A DNA stretch of 64,000 bases from Verrucomicrobiota bacterium (GCA_023443455.1 JAEZUE010000105.1:43898-107897), one strand, 5' to 3'. Shown: positions 34,243-43,350, counted from the first letter of the stretch. Made by a program: numbers and translations. Notes: generated by a model not told the origin, from the sequence alone.

Positions 34243-36741
34243 ATGGATTCACTCACAGCCATAGTCAAAGTGCCGTACCGCACGCTAACATTCCTCGCGC
34301 TCGCCGGCCTCGCGGTGTTCGGCTGCATGAGCAGCGGATCCACACGCTTCTACACTTGGCCGTGGGTATTCTACGGCGAATTGCTGTTGCTCGCACCTAC
34401 CATCCTCCTCGCACTCGACCTATGGAGGGACCCGTCTGCAAAGCTCGCACGACGTACCGTGCTGACGCTTTTCGCCATCGCCATGTCAATCGGGCTCAGC
34501 ACGGCGCTTAGCATCCGGCCACAATTCAGTCTTGAAGTAGCGCTGTTTCTCTGGGGTGGCGTCGCCATCGCGGCGCTGGTCGCCAGGCGTTTCACGCCAA
34601 TCGAGCCAACATCCGCGCCGTTGGGGTTCATCCGCGTCGCGGCCCTCTTCCTCGCCTTGCCTATACTGAGCGGCGCCGCGCTATGGATTGCAGACATCGC
34701 TCCGCACCGCCCCAATGCCGGCCCACTCGAATTCCTGCTCTGGCTCCGCAATCAGCGCAACCCCCACCCAGCAGGACACTGGAACTACACCGGAGGACTC
34801 GCTCTGCTTGCGCTGCCATGGCTGCTCACCCTCGCCTGGAACGAGCGCGGTCGCTGGCGGGCTCTCTGGGTCCCGCTTGCGACCATCACCACGGTCGTCC
34901 TGTTTTCCGCCGCCAGTCGCGGCGCGACGCTCGGAGTCATCGCGGCGTTGCTTGTCTCCGTGGTCGCCTTCGCGATTCAGCGCGGGCTTCGGCGGCGCAC
35001 CATCGCCATGCTCGCCATTCTCGTGCTCGGCGCCGGCGTGCTTCTGGCCATCGCCAACCCCCGAGTGCGCGCGAGCCTGACCCAAGGCTCCGAGACCTTT
35101 GTCCCAACAGAGGGCGACGTCCAACGCCTAAGCATGATCCAGGCCGGCACCCGACTGTTTCTCGCCCGTCCGATCGTCGGCCACGGCCCGGGCATTACGC
35201 CGTTCGTTTATCCGTCCGTCCGCGCCCAGCTCATTGGCGGCGTCGAGACATCGTTTCAGCTCCACAACGCCCCACTCCAATGGGCCGTCGATCTCGGTCT
35301 TGTCGGTCTGGCAGCCGCAACACTTCTCGGGCTGACACTGCTCGCCGCCGCCCGCCAATGGTGGCTTCGCCCTGTCGAAGACCCAGTTCGCCCCTACGCA
35401 CTCGCCAGCATCTGTACCCTCGTCGCCTATGGAACATTGGCCATCACCGACTACCAACTCAGCGTGGTCGGAATCACAGTGGCGATCGGAGTCCATCTTG
35501 GCCTCGTTCTCGCAGGAGCCTCGCGGCATACGCGCACTGCCCTCCCCAAACGCTCCAAGTCTTGGATTTCGATGGCGCTTCTCTGCGTAGCGACTGCCAC
35601 TGGTTTCCTGCTCACTCCGGGCTGGCATGCGCGCGAGCTGTTCTGGAGCGCATGGTGGACAATCGAAGCGAAGGACGAGCCAGCCATCGTCGCTCGTCTC
35701 CGCGCCGCCGCCGACGCCGCGCCCTGGAATCCCCACTACCGCACACACCTTGGGCTGAGACTCGGAAGCCGCGCGGTCGACCACGCCGGTCGCGAATCCG
35801 CCCGCATCGAGCTCGAGCGCTCACTGGCGATAGACCCTTTGCAGGAACCCTGCCAAGCCGCCCTTGGCTGGCTCTGGCTGCCCGACAACCCGGCCAAAGC
35901 CGAAGATCATTTCCGGGCCGCCCTCGCGATGATCCCGGATCGCGACACACTCCACCTCGGCCTCGCCTTCGCACTGCTCCATCAAGCACGCACGAACGAG
36001 GCGATCAGAGCTCTCGCAACGGAATGCGTCGTCAACCCCGAGTTCGTCACTTCGCCGCTATGGTACACTGCCCCATTGGCTCCAATGCGAACCAAGGTCG
36101 AAAAGGAGACGGCTGAGCTTTTCGCAGAAATTCTGGCCCACAAGGAGCTTCCCCGCTGGAGAATACCGGCACTACAATACGCACGCGCGTTCGTTCGCTG
36201 GTGGCAGAGCGGCGAAAACCCCAGCGTAAGCGAACTCTCCGGCGCACTTGGCACACAACGCGCGGCTTTCAACTTCATCGCGGGAGACGGCGCGCTCTCC
36301 TCGCGCGAGTCACCCGACCTTCCGCGAGCGATACTCCAGCTCGCAGCATTGCGTGATCGACCGGAAACCCGTGCCGACGTCTTCGCGGGTCCAAGTACAA
36401 TTCCGGTCCCGGCGATCGATGGAGCTCTCGCCCGGCTGGCCCCAGCCCCAAGGATCACCCTTGGAGAACTACTCAGGCAACCAGCTCCTGACGGAGCCGG
36501 AATCGTCATGACGACAATCCAGCGTGGGCACTACGCCATCATGCAACGCAACATCGACGGCCCGTGGTACTCCGATCTCTGCCCACGCACTCGCGACAGT
36601 TTCGCGGATGCTTTCGCCGGACTACTGTACCCAGAGCATGGATTAATCCCGGGCCCGGTGCTGGCCGATATCGAAGGGAAACATGAATCCGCCCCTTCAC
36701 ACCGGCCGCACCCTGCGATGCCCACGCAGCCCCGCCCGTAG
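34243..36741 (+). CDS. O-antigen ligase / polymerase family protein with TPR-like tail (paralogue 2)
   Basis: The 832-residue protein has about ten membrane helices in the first ~450 residues, with SAASRGATLGVIAALL and ARPIVGHGPGITP followed by ETSFQLHNAPLQWAVDLG, and a helical C-terminal half. It aligns along its full length with the protein at 28406, including the tail motif PEHGLIPGPVLADIE. It is therefore a second polymerase or ligase; one may join repeat units and the other attach or alternate linkage. Its last 45 nt overlap, in antisense, the 3' end of the converging glycosyltransferase gene. Confidence 0.85.
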   Translation: MDSLTAIVKVPYRTLTFLALAGLAVFGCMSSGSTRFYTWPWVFYGELLLLAPTILLALDLWRDPSAKLARRTVLTLFAIAMSIGLSTALSIRPQFSLEVALFLWGGVAIAALVARRFTPIEPTSAPLGFIRVAALFLALPILSGAALWIADIAPHRPNAGPLEFLLWLRNQRNPHPAGHWNYTGGLALLALPWLLTLAWNERGRWRALWVPLATITTVVLFSAASRGATLGVIAALLVSVVAFAIQRGLRRRTIAMLAILVLGAGVLLAIANPRVRASLTQGSETFVPTEGDVQRLSMIQAGTRLFLARPIVGHGPGITPFVYPSVRAQLIGGVETSFQLHNAPLQWAVDLGLVGLAAATLLGLTLLAAARQWWLRPVEDPVRPYALASICTLVAYGTLAITDYQLSVVGITVAIGVHLGLVLAGASRHTRTALPKRSKSWISMALLCVATATGFLLTPGWHARELFWSAWWTIEAKDEPAIVARLRAAADAAPWNPHYRTHLGLRLGSRAVDHAGRESARIELERSLAIDPLQEPCQAALGWLWLPDNPAKAEDHFRAALAMIPDRDTLHLGLAFALLHQARTNEAIRALATECVVNPEFVTSPLWYTAPLAPMRTKVEKETAELFAEILAHKELPRWRIPALQYARAFVRWWQSGENPSVSELSGALGTQRAAFNFIAGDGALSSRESPDLPRAILQLAALRDRPETRADVFAGPSTIPVPAIDGALARLAPAPRITLGELLRQPAPDGAGIVMTTIQRGHYAIMQRNIDGPWYSDLCPRTRDSFADAFAGLLYPEHGLIPGPVLADIEGKHESAPSHRPHPAMPTQPRP

Positions 36742-37605
36742 TCGCGCCACACGCTTCCAAAGCCCGAACGCCAATCGATAGCAAAGCTCCGTCACTTTCG
36801 AGCCACTAGGATTGAAGTGCTTCAGGTACACGTCGCGATTGGCATCGAAAATGGCCTGCGACATCCGGGCATAGTCTTTGGCGACGCTCTGGCCTTTCAG
36901 GTGCGTGATCGAGACCCGACCATCGTACACGATCCGGTAGCCCGCCCTGGACACCCGGATGCACAGGTCCAAGTCGTCGCCGTACATGAAGAACCGCTCG
37001 TCGAAAACGCCATGCGGCTGAGGCCCCGCCACCGCCTCAAACACCTCGCACCGGCCGAGCATGAACGCCCCATTGATCGCGCCCACAGCGTACGTTCCCT
37101 CATCGGGCAGGTAGGTTAGGTTGTAACCGGAGAACAACTTCCGCCGCGGGAAACGCGCGGCCAGCCCGCTCGCCCGGCAGAACCCGTCCCAGGCCGTCGG
37201 GATGCTTCGCCGGCACGCCAAGTCCATCGAGCCGTCGGCCTGCACAAGTTTCGGCGAGATTATTCCGATCCCGCGCTCCGCCCGCACCCGCGCCACGCAA
37301 TGCTCCAGCGCCGCCTTAGTGCAGACCGTGTCGGGGTTGAGAAAGAGCACGCACTCGCCCGAGGTCTCGCCAAAGCCCAGGTTGTTGCCGCGCCCAAAGC
37401 CGAGGTTCTCGGTTGGCACCAGGCAGCGCACGTGCGGAGCCTCCCGCGCGAGCAGATCCGCCGTGCCGTCCTCATTGAGCGAGTTGTCGACCACGACCAC
37501 CTCCACCGCTCCGCCCGCCAGTTCCCCGGGGATCGACCGCACACACGCAAGAATCTCCTCCCGCGACCTCCAGGCGACGATGATGACGGAAAGGATCGGG
37601 TTCAC
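36697..37605 (-). CDS. Family 2 glycosyltransferase (rhamnosyltransferase-like)
   Basis: The 302-residue cytoplasmic enzyme has the N-terminal GT2 fold: SVIIVAWRSREEIL, VVVVDNSLNEDGT (about 37-49), ENLGFGRGNNLGF (about 67-79), and FLNPDT (about 91-96) holding the metal-binding Asp. FMYGDDLDLCIRVSRAGY follows in the acceptor-side position. This pattern is typical of WbbL-like enzymes that add rhamnose or similar sugars. It is transcribed opposite to its neighbours, is divergent from the wbp-like operon by 97 nt, and overlaps the ligase gene at its 3' end by 45 nt. Confidence 0.86.
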   Translation of the reverse strand: MNPILSVIIVAWRSREEILACVRSIPGELAGGAVEVVVVDNSLNEDGTADLLAREAPHVRCLVPTENLGFGRGNNLGFGETSGECVLFLNPDTVCTKAALEHCVARVRAERGIGIISPKLVQADGSMDLACRRSIPTAWDGFCRASGLAARFPRRKLFSGYNLTYLPDEGTYAVGAINGAFMLGRCEVFEAVAGPQPHGVFDERFFMYGDDLDLCIRVSRAGYRIVYDGRVSITHLKGQSVAKDYARMSQAIFDANRDVYLKHFNPSGSKVTELCYRLAFGLWKRVARLRAGLRGHRRVRPV

Positions 37606-37702
37606 GAAAACCGCATAAAAACGCGATCCCGATTTGGCGAGGTATTCTTCCGGGCTGCGGCGAGCTTGTATCTCGATAGTCGCCGCCCATCATCCCGCCC
37701 AC

Positions 37703-39034
37703 ATGGACACGCCCCAACAGCCCTCCTCGCCGGCCCTCGTCGCCATCGTCGGCTTGGGATATGTCGGTCTGCCGCTCTCGCTCCAATTCTGTCGGTCTGG
37801 CCTCACCGTCATCGGTCTCGATGTCGACACGAGCAAAGTCGATGCGCTCAACAACGGGCGGAGCTATATCCGGCACATCCCGGCGGCCTCGATTGCAGAG
37901 GCCGTGCAATCGGGTCGGTTTTGTGCAAGTGACGACTTCGCCCGACTCCACGACTGCGGCTCCGTGGTGATCTGCGTGCCCACGCCGCTCAACCGCAACC
38001 GCGAACCGGACATCTCCTTCGTTCTCAACACCGGCCGCGCCATCGCGCCACACCTGCAGCGAGGAGCGCTCGTCGTACTCGAATCGACCAGCTACCCGGG
38101 GACCACCGATGAAGCCCTGCGCGAGGTCTTGGAGCGCGGTTCCGGGCTTGTGGCCGGTCGAGACTTCCACCTCGCCTTCTCGCCTGAGCGCGAGGATCCG
38201 GGCAACCCCGATTCGGATGTCGCCACCCTGCCGAAGATCGTCGGCGGATACACACCTGCCTGCGCGGAACGAGCCCGCGCGCTCTATGCTCGGGCCGTGC
38301 AGACCGTCGTACCCATTTCGAGCTGCCGCGCCGCCGAAGCCGCGAAGCTCCTCGAAAACATCTTCCGCTCGGTGAACATCGCCTTGGTCAACGAGCTCAA
38401 GCTCGTCTACGCTGCGATGGGCATCGACATCTGGGAGGTGATCGCCGCCGCCAAGACCAAGCCCTTCGGCTTCATGGCCTTCTACCCCGGTCCCGGCATC
38501 GGCGGACACTGCATCCCCGTCGACCCCTTCTACCTCACGTGGAAGGCCCGCGAATTTGGGCTTTCGACCCGGTTCATCGAGCTCGCGGGCGAGGTCAACG
38601 AGTCCATGCCCGCCCATGTCGTGCACCGTGCCGCCGAAGCGCTCAACACCCTGCGCAAGCCCGTCAACGGCAGCCGCATCATCGTCGTCGGCCTCGCCTA
38701 CAAACCCGACGTCGACGACATCCGCGAGACACCCAGCTTCCACCTGATGAATCTCCTGCGCGCCCAAGGCGCCGAGGTCGCCTACCATGACCCCCTCGTC
38801 CCGACGATCCCGCCCACACGCGAGAACGCCGCCTGGGCCGGCGTCGACTCGGTACCGTTTTCGGAGGAGACCATCTCGGCCGCCGACCTCGTCGTCATCG
38901 CCACCGCGCACACGATGGTCGACTACGAGGCGCTGCTCCGCTGGGCCCCAGCGATCGTCGACACCCGCAACGCCATCCGTAGTCGCTTGGGCACGATCCC
39001 GGAGAACTTGGCGAAGAAACTCTGGTTCGCATGA
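37703..39034 (+). CDS. wbpA: UDP-N-acetylglucosamine 6-dehydrogenase, WbpA-type
   Basis: The 443-residue NAD-dependent enzyme oxidises C6 of UDP-GlcNAc to the uronic acid in two steps. Rossmann motif GLGYVGLPL (17-25) opens the N-terminal domain, NGRSYIRHI (51-59) is characteristic of the WbpA group, and the catalytic cysteine is C270 in GIGGHCIPVDP. The central helix AAEAAKLLEN supplies the catalytic Lys and Asn, and LAYKPDVDDIRETPS starts the C-terminal domain. The ATG at 37703 is preferred over the TTG at 37634, since only this one begins just before the fold. Its stop overlaps the next start (ATGA). First step of the diacetamido-uronic acid branch. Confidence 0.88.
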   Translation: MDTPQQPSSPALVAIVGLGYVGLPLSLQFCRSGLTVIGLDVDTSKVDALNNGRSYIRHIPAASIAEAVQSGRFCASDDFARLHDCGSVVICVPTPLNRNREPDISFVLNTGRAIAPHLQRGALVVLESTSYPGTTDEALREVLERGSGLVAGRDFHLAFSPEREDPGNPDSDVATLPKIVGGYTPACAERARALYARAVQTVVPISSCRAAEAAKLLENIFRSVNIALVNELKLVYAAMGIDIWEVIAAAKTKPFGFMAFYPGPGIGGHCIPVDPFYLTWKAREFGLSTRFIELAGEVNESMPAHVVHRAAEALNTLRKPVNGSRIIVVGLAYKPDVDDIRETPSFHLMNLLRAQGAEVAYHDPLVPTIPPTRENAAWAGVDSVPFSEETISAADLVVIATAHTMVDYEALLRWAPAIVDTRNAIRSRLGTIPENLAKKLWFA

Positions 39035-40044
39035 GCACCGACGGCCCCACACTCCCGCGTATCGCCGTAGCCGGTTGCGGCTACTGGGGGCGCAACCTCG
39101 TCAGGAATTTCCACGCCCTCGGCGCGCTTGCCGCCGTGGCCGACCCCGCACCGGCCGGCCGCGCCCTCGCCGCCGAACTCGCCCCCGGCTGCACAATCCT
39201 CGACGACATCACAGCGCTCTTCACCCGCGCCGACGTCGACGGTATCGTTCTCGCCACTCCAGCCGCCACGCACGCGCCGCTCGGCCTCGCAGCACTGGCC
39301 GCCGGCAAACACCTGTTCCTGGAGAAACCGATGGCGCTCTCCTTGGCCGAAGGCGTGGGCTTGGCCGCTGCCGCCGCCAAATCGGGCAAAGTGCTCATGG
39401 TCGGGCATCTCCTGGAATACCACCCCGCCTTCCGGGCGCTGCGGGAACAGGCCGGTTCGCGGCTCGGGAGGCTCACCCGCATCCAATCGCACCGCACCAA
39501 CTTCGGAAAAGTGCGCACGGAGGAAGACGTGCTCTGGAGCCTGGCCCCCCACGATATCGCGATGGTGCTCCGCCTCGCCGGCTGCCAACCCGAACGCGTT
39601 TCCTGCACGGGCACCTTCGCTTTGGGCACCATGCGGGCCGACACCGCCATCGCGGTACTGCGCTTCCCCGACGGCCTCGATGCGCACCTGCTCTGCAGCT
39701 GGATTCATCCCGTGAAGGAGCAACGCCTGATCGCGATCGGCGAGCGAGGCGCGGCCGTGTTCGACGACACCCTTCGCGAAAACAAGCTCGTGTGGCACGA
39801 CCAACACGTCGAATGGCAAGCCGGCCAGCCCCGCCTCGTGCGCGCCGAACCGGCCGCCGGGACCTACCCGGCCGACGAACCGCTGCGCTGCGAATGCCAA
39901 GCCTTCCTCGATGCCATCGCGAACGGCCGCCCGCCGGTCACCGACGCGGCCAGCAGCCTCCGCGTCATGGCCGTGCTGGAAGCCTGTAGTCAATCGCTGG
40001 CCACAGCGGGCGCGTGGCAGGCGGTCGCCCCACTTGACCCATGA
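39031..40044 (+). CDS. wbpB: Gfo/Idh/MocA oxidoreductase, WbpB/WlbA-type
   Basis: The 337-residue NAD(P)-dependent protein has a Rossmann start (AVAGCGYWGRNLVRNF), LEKPMALS with the conserved Lys-Pro of the active site, and a C-terminal alpha/beta domain. In WbpB/WlbA proteins it oxidises the C3 hydroxyl of UDP-GlcNAcA to a ketone for the next aminotransferase step. Assignment rests on the family fold plus its location: start codon overlaps wbpA's stop and its own stop overlaps the acetyltransferase start, both ATGA. Confidence 0.88.
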   Translation: MSTDGPTLPRIAVAGCGYWGRNLVRNFHALGALAAVADPAPAGRALAAELAPGCTILDDITALFTRADVDGIVLATPAATHAPLGLAALAAGKHLFLEKPMALSLAEGVGLAAAAAKSGKVLMVGHLLEYHPAFRALREQAGSRLGRLTRIQSHRTNFGKVRTEEDVLWSLAPHDIAMVLRLAGCQPERVSCTGTFALGTMRADTAIAVLRFPDGLDAHLLCSWIHPVKEQRLIAIGERGAAVFDDTLRENKLVWHDQHVEWQAGQPRLVRAEPAAGTYPADEPLRCECQAFLDAIANGRPPVTDAASSLRVMAVLEACSQSLATAGAWQAVAPLDP

Positions 40045-40697
40045 GCAGCGACACCCACATCCATCCATCCGCCGTCGTCGACCAACCCTGCGTGATCGGG
40101 GCCGGCACGCATGTCTGGCACTTCAGCCATGTCTGCGCGGGCGCCGAGCTCGGCGAGAACTGCAACCTCGGCCAAAACGTGATGATCGGGCCGGGGGTAC
40201 GGATTGGTCGCAATGTGAAGATCCAGAACAACGTATCGGTCTACACCGGCACCGTCGTCGAAGACGACGTCTTCCTCGGGCCCTCCTGCGTGCTCACCAA
40301 TGTATCGAACCCGCGGAGCCAGGTCGTCCGCCGCAGCCTCTACGAATCGACCTTGATCCGCCGCGGTGCCACGGTCGGCGCCAACGCCACCATCGTCTGC
40401 GGTGTCACGCTCGGCCGCTACAGCTTCGTCGCAGCCGGCACGGTCGTAACCCGCGAAGTGCCCGACTACGGCTTCGTGGTCGGCGTTCCCGGCAGGCAAC
40501 GCGGTTGGGTGAGCCGCCACGGGCACCCGCTCAGAAACCCCGTCGATGGTCTCTACACCTGCCCGGAGAGCGGCCTGCGCTACCGCGAGACCGCCCCCGG
40601 CGTGCTCCGCTGCCTCGACCTCGACGAAGAGTCCCCGCTGCCCGTCCCCCTTGCCAGCGGCACCAAGCCCTACCGCAGTTTCAAACCCACCGTTTAG
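40041..40697 (+). CDS. wbpD: Hexapeptide-repeat N-acetyltransferase, WbpD/WlbB-type
   Basis: The 218-residue protein is a left-handed beta-helix acetyltransferase: repeated isoleucine-rich hexapeptides (GPGVRIGRNVKIQNNVSVYT, then VFLGPSC and GATVGANATIVCG) build the helix, and the conserved His of the active site is probably in FSHVC near the N-terminus. In WbpD it acetylates the C3 amino group of UDP-GlcNAc3NA. The C-terminal tail has a short CPESGLRYRE...GVLRCLDLDE segment found in several WlbB-like proteins. It ends before a 511-nt repeat block that separates it from its pathway partner. Confidence 0.87.
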   Translation: MSSDTHIHPSAVVDQPCVIGAGTHVWHFSHVCAGAELGENCNLGQNVMIGPGVRIGRNVKIQNNVSVYTGTVVEDDVFLGPSCVLTNVSNPRSQVVRRSLYESTLIRRGATVGANATIVCGVTLGRYSFVAAGTVVTREVPDYGFVVGVPGRQRGWVSRHGHPLRNPVDGLYTCPESGLRYRETAPGVLRCLDLDEESPLPVPLASGTKPYRSFKPTV

Positions 40698-41208
40698 CCC
40701 GCCCACGCCTAACGCCCATGAGTCGCGAAACGATGTAGCAGAATTCGCCAGAATTTCTGGCTCGCCTCAAGAACCTTGGCGCCTCGGCGACTTGAGCGAA
40801 GCGGGCGCGATGCCCCTCCGATCCTCCGACCCAACTTCAAACTGCCAACTTCCAACTTCGAACTACCAATCCGCTTCTTAGGTAGGGCGAACCCTCCGGG
40901 TGAGCCGAAAACGGGCTGCGACCTGCTTGTTTCCAATCTTTTGCGTTCTTTGCGGCTAAACCATTCCGTCGAAAGCCTTGGCGGCTTCCGCTACATCCAA
41001 TCATCAGTTTCCGCCTTCCGCGTCGCGGGTCTGGCCAAACTTCCAATTTCCAACTCCCAACTTCTTCCTCCTTCCTCCCAACCAATCAGTGCCCATCAGT
41101 GTGCATCAGTGGTTACCCACTTCGGAATTCGTCCACTCGCGACGAACGCAACGTTCTTTGTTCAGTGTTCGATGTTCAGTGTTCAACGTTCGTAGTCTGC
41201 CTATCCCC
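40698..41208. repeat. Repeat mosaic splitting the sugar operon
   Basis: No gene is supported in these 511 nt between the acetyltransferase and aminotransferase genes. Modules are: GCAGAATTCGCCAGAATTTC (40739-40758); CCTTGGCGCCTCGGCG (40784-40799); AACTTCCAACTTCG (40830-40868); a GGTAGGGCGA half-element (40881-40907); a truncated ~122-nt element (40924-40995); AATCATCAGTTTCC (40998-41013); the CAATCAGTGCCCATCAGTG module (41060-41115); and a TTCAGTGTTCGATG tract (41157-41193). It may carry a separate promoter for the aminotransferase gene. Confidence 0.8.
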
Positions 41209-42363
41209 ATGCCCGTCCCGCTGCTCGATCTCAACCGCCAGAATCTCGCGCTCCACGCGGAGCTCACTGCCGCCTTCGAGCGCGTGCTCGCCTCGGGCCA
41301 TTTCATCATGGGGTCGGAGGTCGAAGCGTTCGAGAAGGAGTGCGCCACCTTCCTCGGAGTGAAGCATGCCATCACCGTCTCCTCGGGCACCGATGCCATT
41401 CTCGTGGCGCTCATGGCACTCGGCATCGGACCCGGCGACGAGGTCATCTGCCCGGCCTTCACGTTCTTCGCCACCGCCGGCTGCATCGCCCGCGTCGGCG
41501 CAACTCCGGTCTTTGCCGACGTCGATGCGGTCACCTTCAACCTCGACCAGGCCGATGCCGCCAAGCGCATCACCAAACGCACCAAGGCCATCATCCCCGT
41601 GCACCTGTTCGGCCAGTCCGCCGAGATGGCCAAGCTGATGGTTCTCGCCCATGAAAACCGCCTCACCGTTATCGAGGATGCCGCTCAGTCGCTCGGCGCC
41701 CGTTACCGCGAGCGTTGCTGTGGCACGATCGGCGATTGTGGCACGTTCAGCTTCTTCCCTTCGAAAAACCTCGGGGGCTTCGGCGACGGCGGCCTCGTCT
41801 CGACCAACCGCGACGATCTCGCCGAGAAGATCCGCCTGCTGCGCACCCACGGCGCAAAGCCGAAGTACTACCACAAAGTCGTCGGCGGAAACTTCCGGCT
41901 CGATGCGCTCCAATGCGCACTGCTCCGCGTGAAGCTCCCGCATCTCCCCGCCTACATCGCCGCCCGCCAGCGCAACGCCGCCACGTACCTCGAAAAGCTC
42001 GCCGGTCTCCCCGGTGTCGCCCAGGCCGGCACGCCCGAGGCAGCCACAGCGCGCATCGTTCTCCCTGCGGAGCAACATCCCTGCACGCACATCTGGAACC
42101 AGTTTACCCTCCACGTGCCCGGCCCCGGCCGCCGCGATGCCCTCAAGCAGCACCTCACCGCCGCCGGCATCGGCACCGAGATCTACTATCCGCTTCCCTT
42201 GCACCGTCAGGACTGTTTCGCCGATCTCCCCCGCGTCGCACTCCCCGTCGCCGAACAGCTCGCTGGCGAAGTCCTAAGCATTCCGATCTTCCCGGAGCTC
42301 ACGGAGGCGGAACAAAATGCTATAGTTTCCCAACTGGCCAAGCAGCCGGGGTGCGGCGCATAG
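41209..42363 (+). CDS. wbpE: DegT/DnrJ/EryC1/StrS aminotransferase, WbpE/WlbC-type
   Basis: The 384-residue PLP enzyme transfers an amino group to the C3 ketone of UDP-3-keto-GlcNAcA. The Schiff-base lysine is K186 in FFPSKNLGGFGDGG, VEDAAQ-type IEDAAQSLGA is at 155-164, and SSGTDAILVAL (58-68) binds the phosphate. ATG at 41209 fits the family start (PLLDLNRQN). It is the last gene of the wbp-like set but is parted from wbpD by a repeat block. It converges, 43 nt apart, on the methyltransferase gene. Confidence 0.9.
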   Translation: MPVPLLDLNRQNLALHAELTAAFERVLASGHFIMGSEVEAFEKECATFLGVKHAITVSSGTDAILVALMALGIGPGDEVICPAFTFFATAGCIARVGATPVFADVDAVTFNLDQADAAKRITKRTKAIIPVHLFGQSAEMAKLMVLAHENRLTVIEDAAQSLGARYRERCCGTIGDCGTFSFFPSKNLGGFGDGGLVSTNRDDLAEKIRLLRTHGAKPKYYHKVVGGNFRLDALQCALLRVKLPHLPAYIAARQRNAATYLEKLAGLPGVAQAGTPEAATARIVLPAEQHPCTHIWNQFTLHVPGPGRRDALKQHLTAAGIGTEIYYPLPLHRQDCFADLPRVALPVAEQLAGEVLSIPIFPELTEAEQNAIVSQLAKQPGCGA

Positions 42364-42405
42364 GCCAGCGCCCGGAAATTTCCAATAGTTCCCGTTCCTC
42401 TCCGA

Positions 42406-43320
42406 CTATGTCGAGAGGCAGAGCAGGACCCCATTGCTCGATCGCTTCCGCTCGACCAATTCTAGTCCGTGAGATTGAGCCAGCTTGATGATCTCATCTG
42501 GGCTTTCGAAAAACGAGTGAAAGGGATCCACCGCCCCCGGAGGGCAATAGAAGACGGAGCCATTCTCGTACTCCCAGTACCGACCGTGCGTAAAGTGGTG
42601 CGTAATCGAGTATAGCGGGCGCCGGCGTTTCAGAAGATTGTTGATAAGCCGCTTGGGCGCCGTACAGATCAGGCGCCGCAATAATAGCCCAAGATTCCAC
42701 TCCGGCATAAAGAACTGCCGCCAATAGGGTTCTCGCTCGCTCATCCAGATGCAGCAGCGCCCCTTGGGCTTGAGGACGCGAACGATTTCGTCGAAGGTAC
42801 GCCCCAAGTCGCACACATGGTCCAGGCTCGTTGCAAAGACGACTATATCAATGGACTGGTCCGCCAACGGCAGGAACTCAGCGCAACCGGCAATCCGCCA
42901 GCCACTGAACTCGGTCGGATACACATCTAGTCCGATGAAACTCGCTCCGGTTGGAATCAGCGGCTCCAGATATCCCGGAACGGACAGCGGGCCGCAACCG
43001 ACATCCAACACCCAAGTCGGAGAGTCACAGGCGCGAAGCAGAAACGCCGCGAATTCTCTCACCTCGGGTCTATTGGGCAAGGACACTGAGCCCGAAGCCA
43101 ACTCATTGTAGGATACATAACCATTATTGCATAGCGCCCTGTAAAGTCGGTAGCGCTGCGGACTTAGCTCACGCAGCAACGCAAAATGGTCATAAATCAA
43201 CTGTTCGCCATTTCTCGACAGAATCGTCGCGCACGCAGGGCAGGCCGACCGATCTACTTCTTCGAGCGCCGCCATCGGGCGATGACAACGAGGGCAACAA
43301 AGGGGCGGCATTGGCAGCAT
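42406..43320 (-). CDS. Class I SAM-dependent methyltransferase with N-terminal zinc ribbon
   Basis: The 304-residue protein begins with a Trm112-like zinc ribbon (C9-x2-C12 and C27-x2-C30), and continues with a SAM-binding domain: VLDVGCGPLSVPG at about 104-116 (motif I), GLDVYPTE, and a distal ATSLDHVCDLGRTFDEIVRVLKPKG. The last ~80 residues are a specific C-terminal domain of no recognised family. The start is uncertain: ATGs at 43320 and 43311 exist, and a TTG at 43344 sits 2 nt after a GGAG. It is the last gene of a six-gene operon of glycan genes, so it probably methylates a sugar or lipid-linked glycan. Confidence 0.78.
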   Translation of the reverse strand: MLPMPPLCCPRCHRPMAALEEVDRSACPACATILSRNGEQLIYDHFALLRELSPQRYRLYRALCNNGYVSYNELASGSVSLPNRPEVREFAAFLLRACDSPTWVLDVGCGPLSVPGYLEPLIPTGASFIGLDVYPTEFSGWRIAGCAEFLPLADQSIDIVVFATSLDHVCDLGRTFDEIVRVLKPKGRCCIWMSEREPYWRQFFMPEWNLGLLLRRLICTAPKRLINNLLKRRRPLYSITHHFTHGRYWEYENGSVFYCPPGAVDPFHSFFESPDEIIKLAQSHGLELVERKRSSNGVLLCLST

Positions 43321-43350
43321 AGATACAAATCTGTGATTTTCCAAATCTCC

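Noticed and set aside
33267..34264. Open frames of 178-245 codons in 33101-34242
   Set aside because: Made of GGAAGTTGG and CCCTCATTCC tracts and other modules; not conserved between copies.
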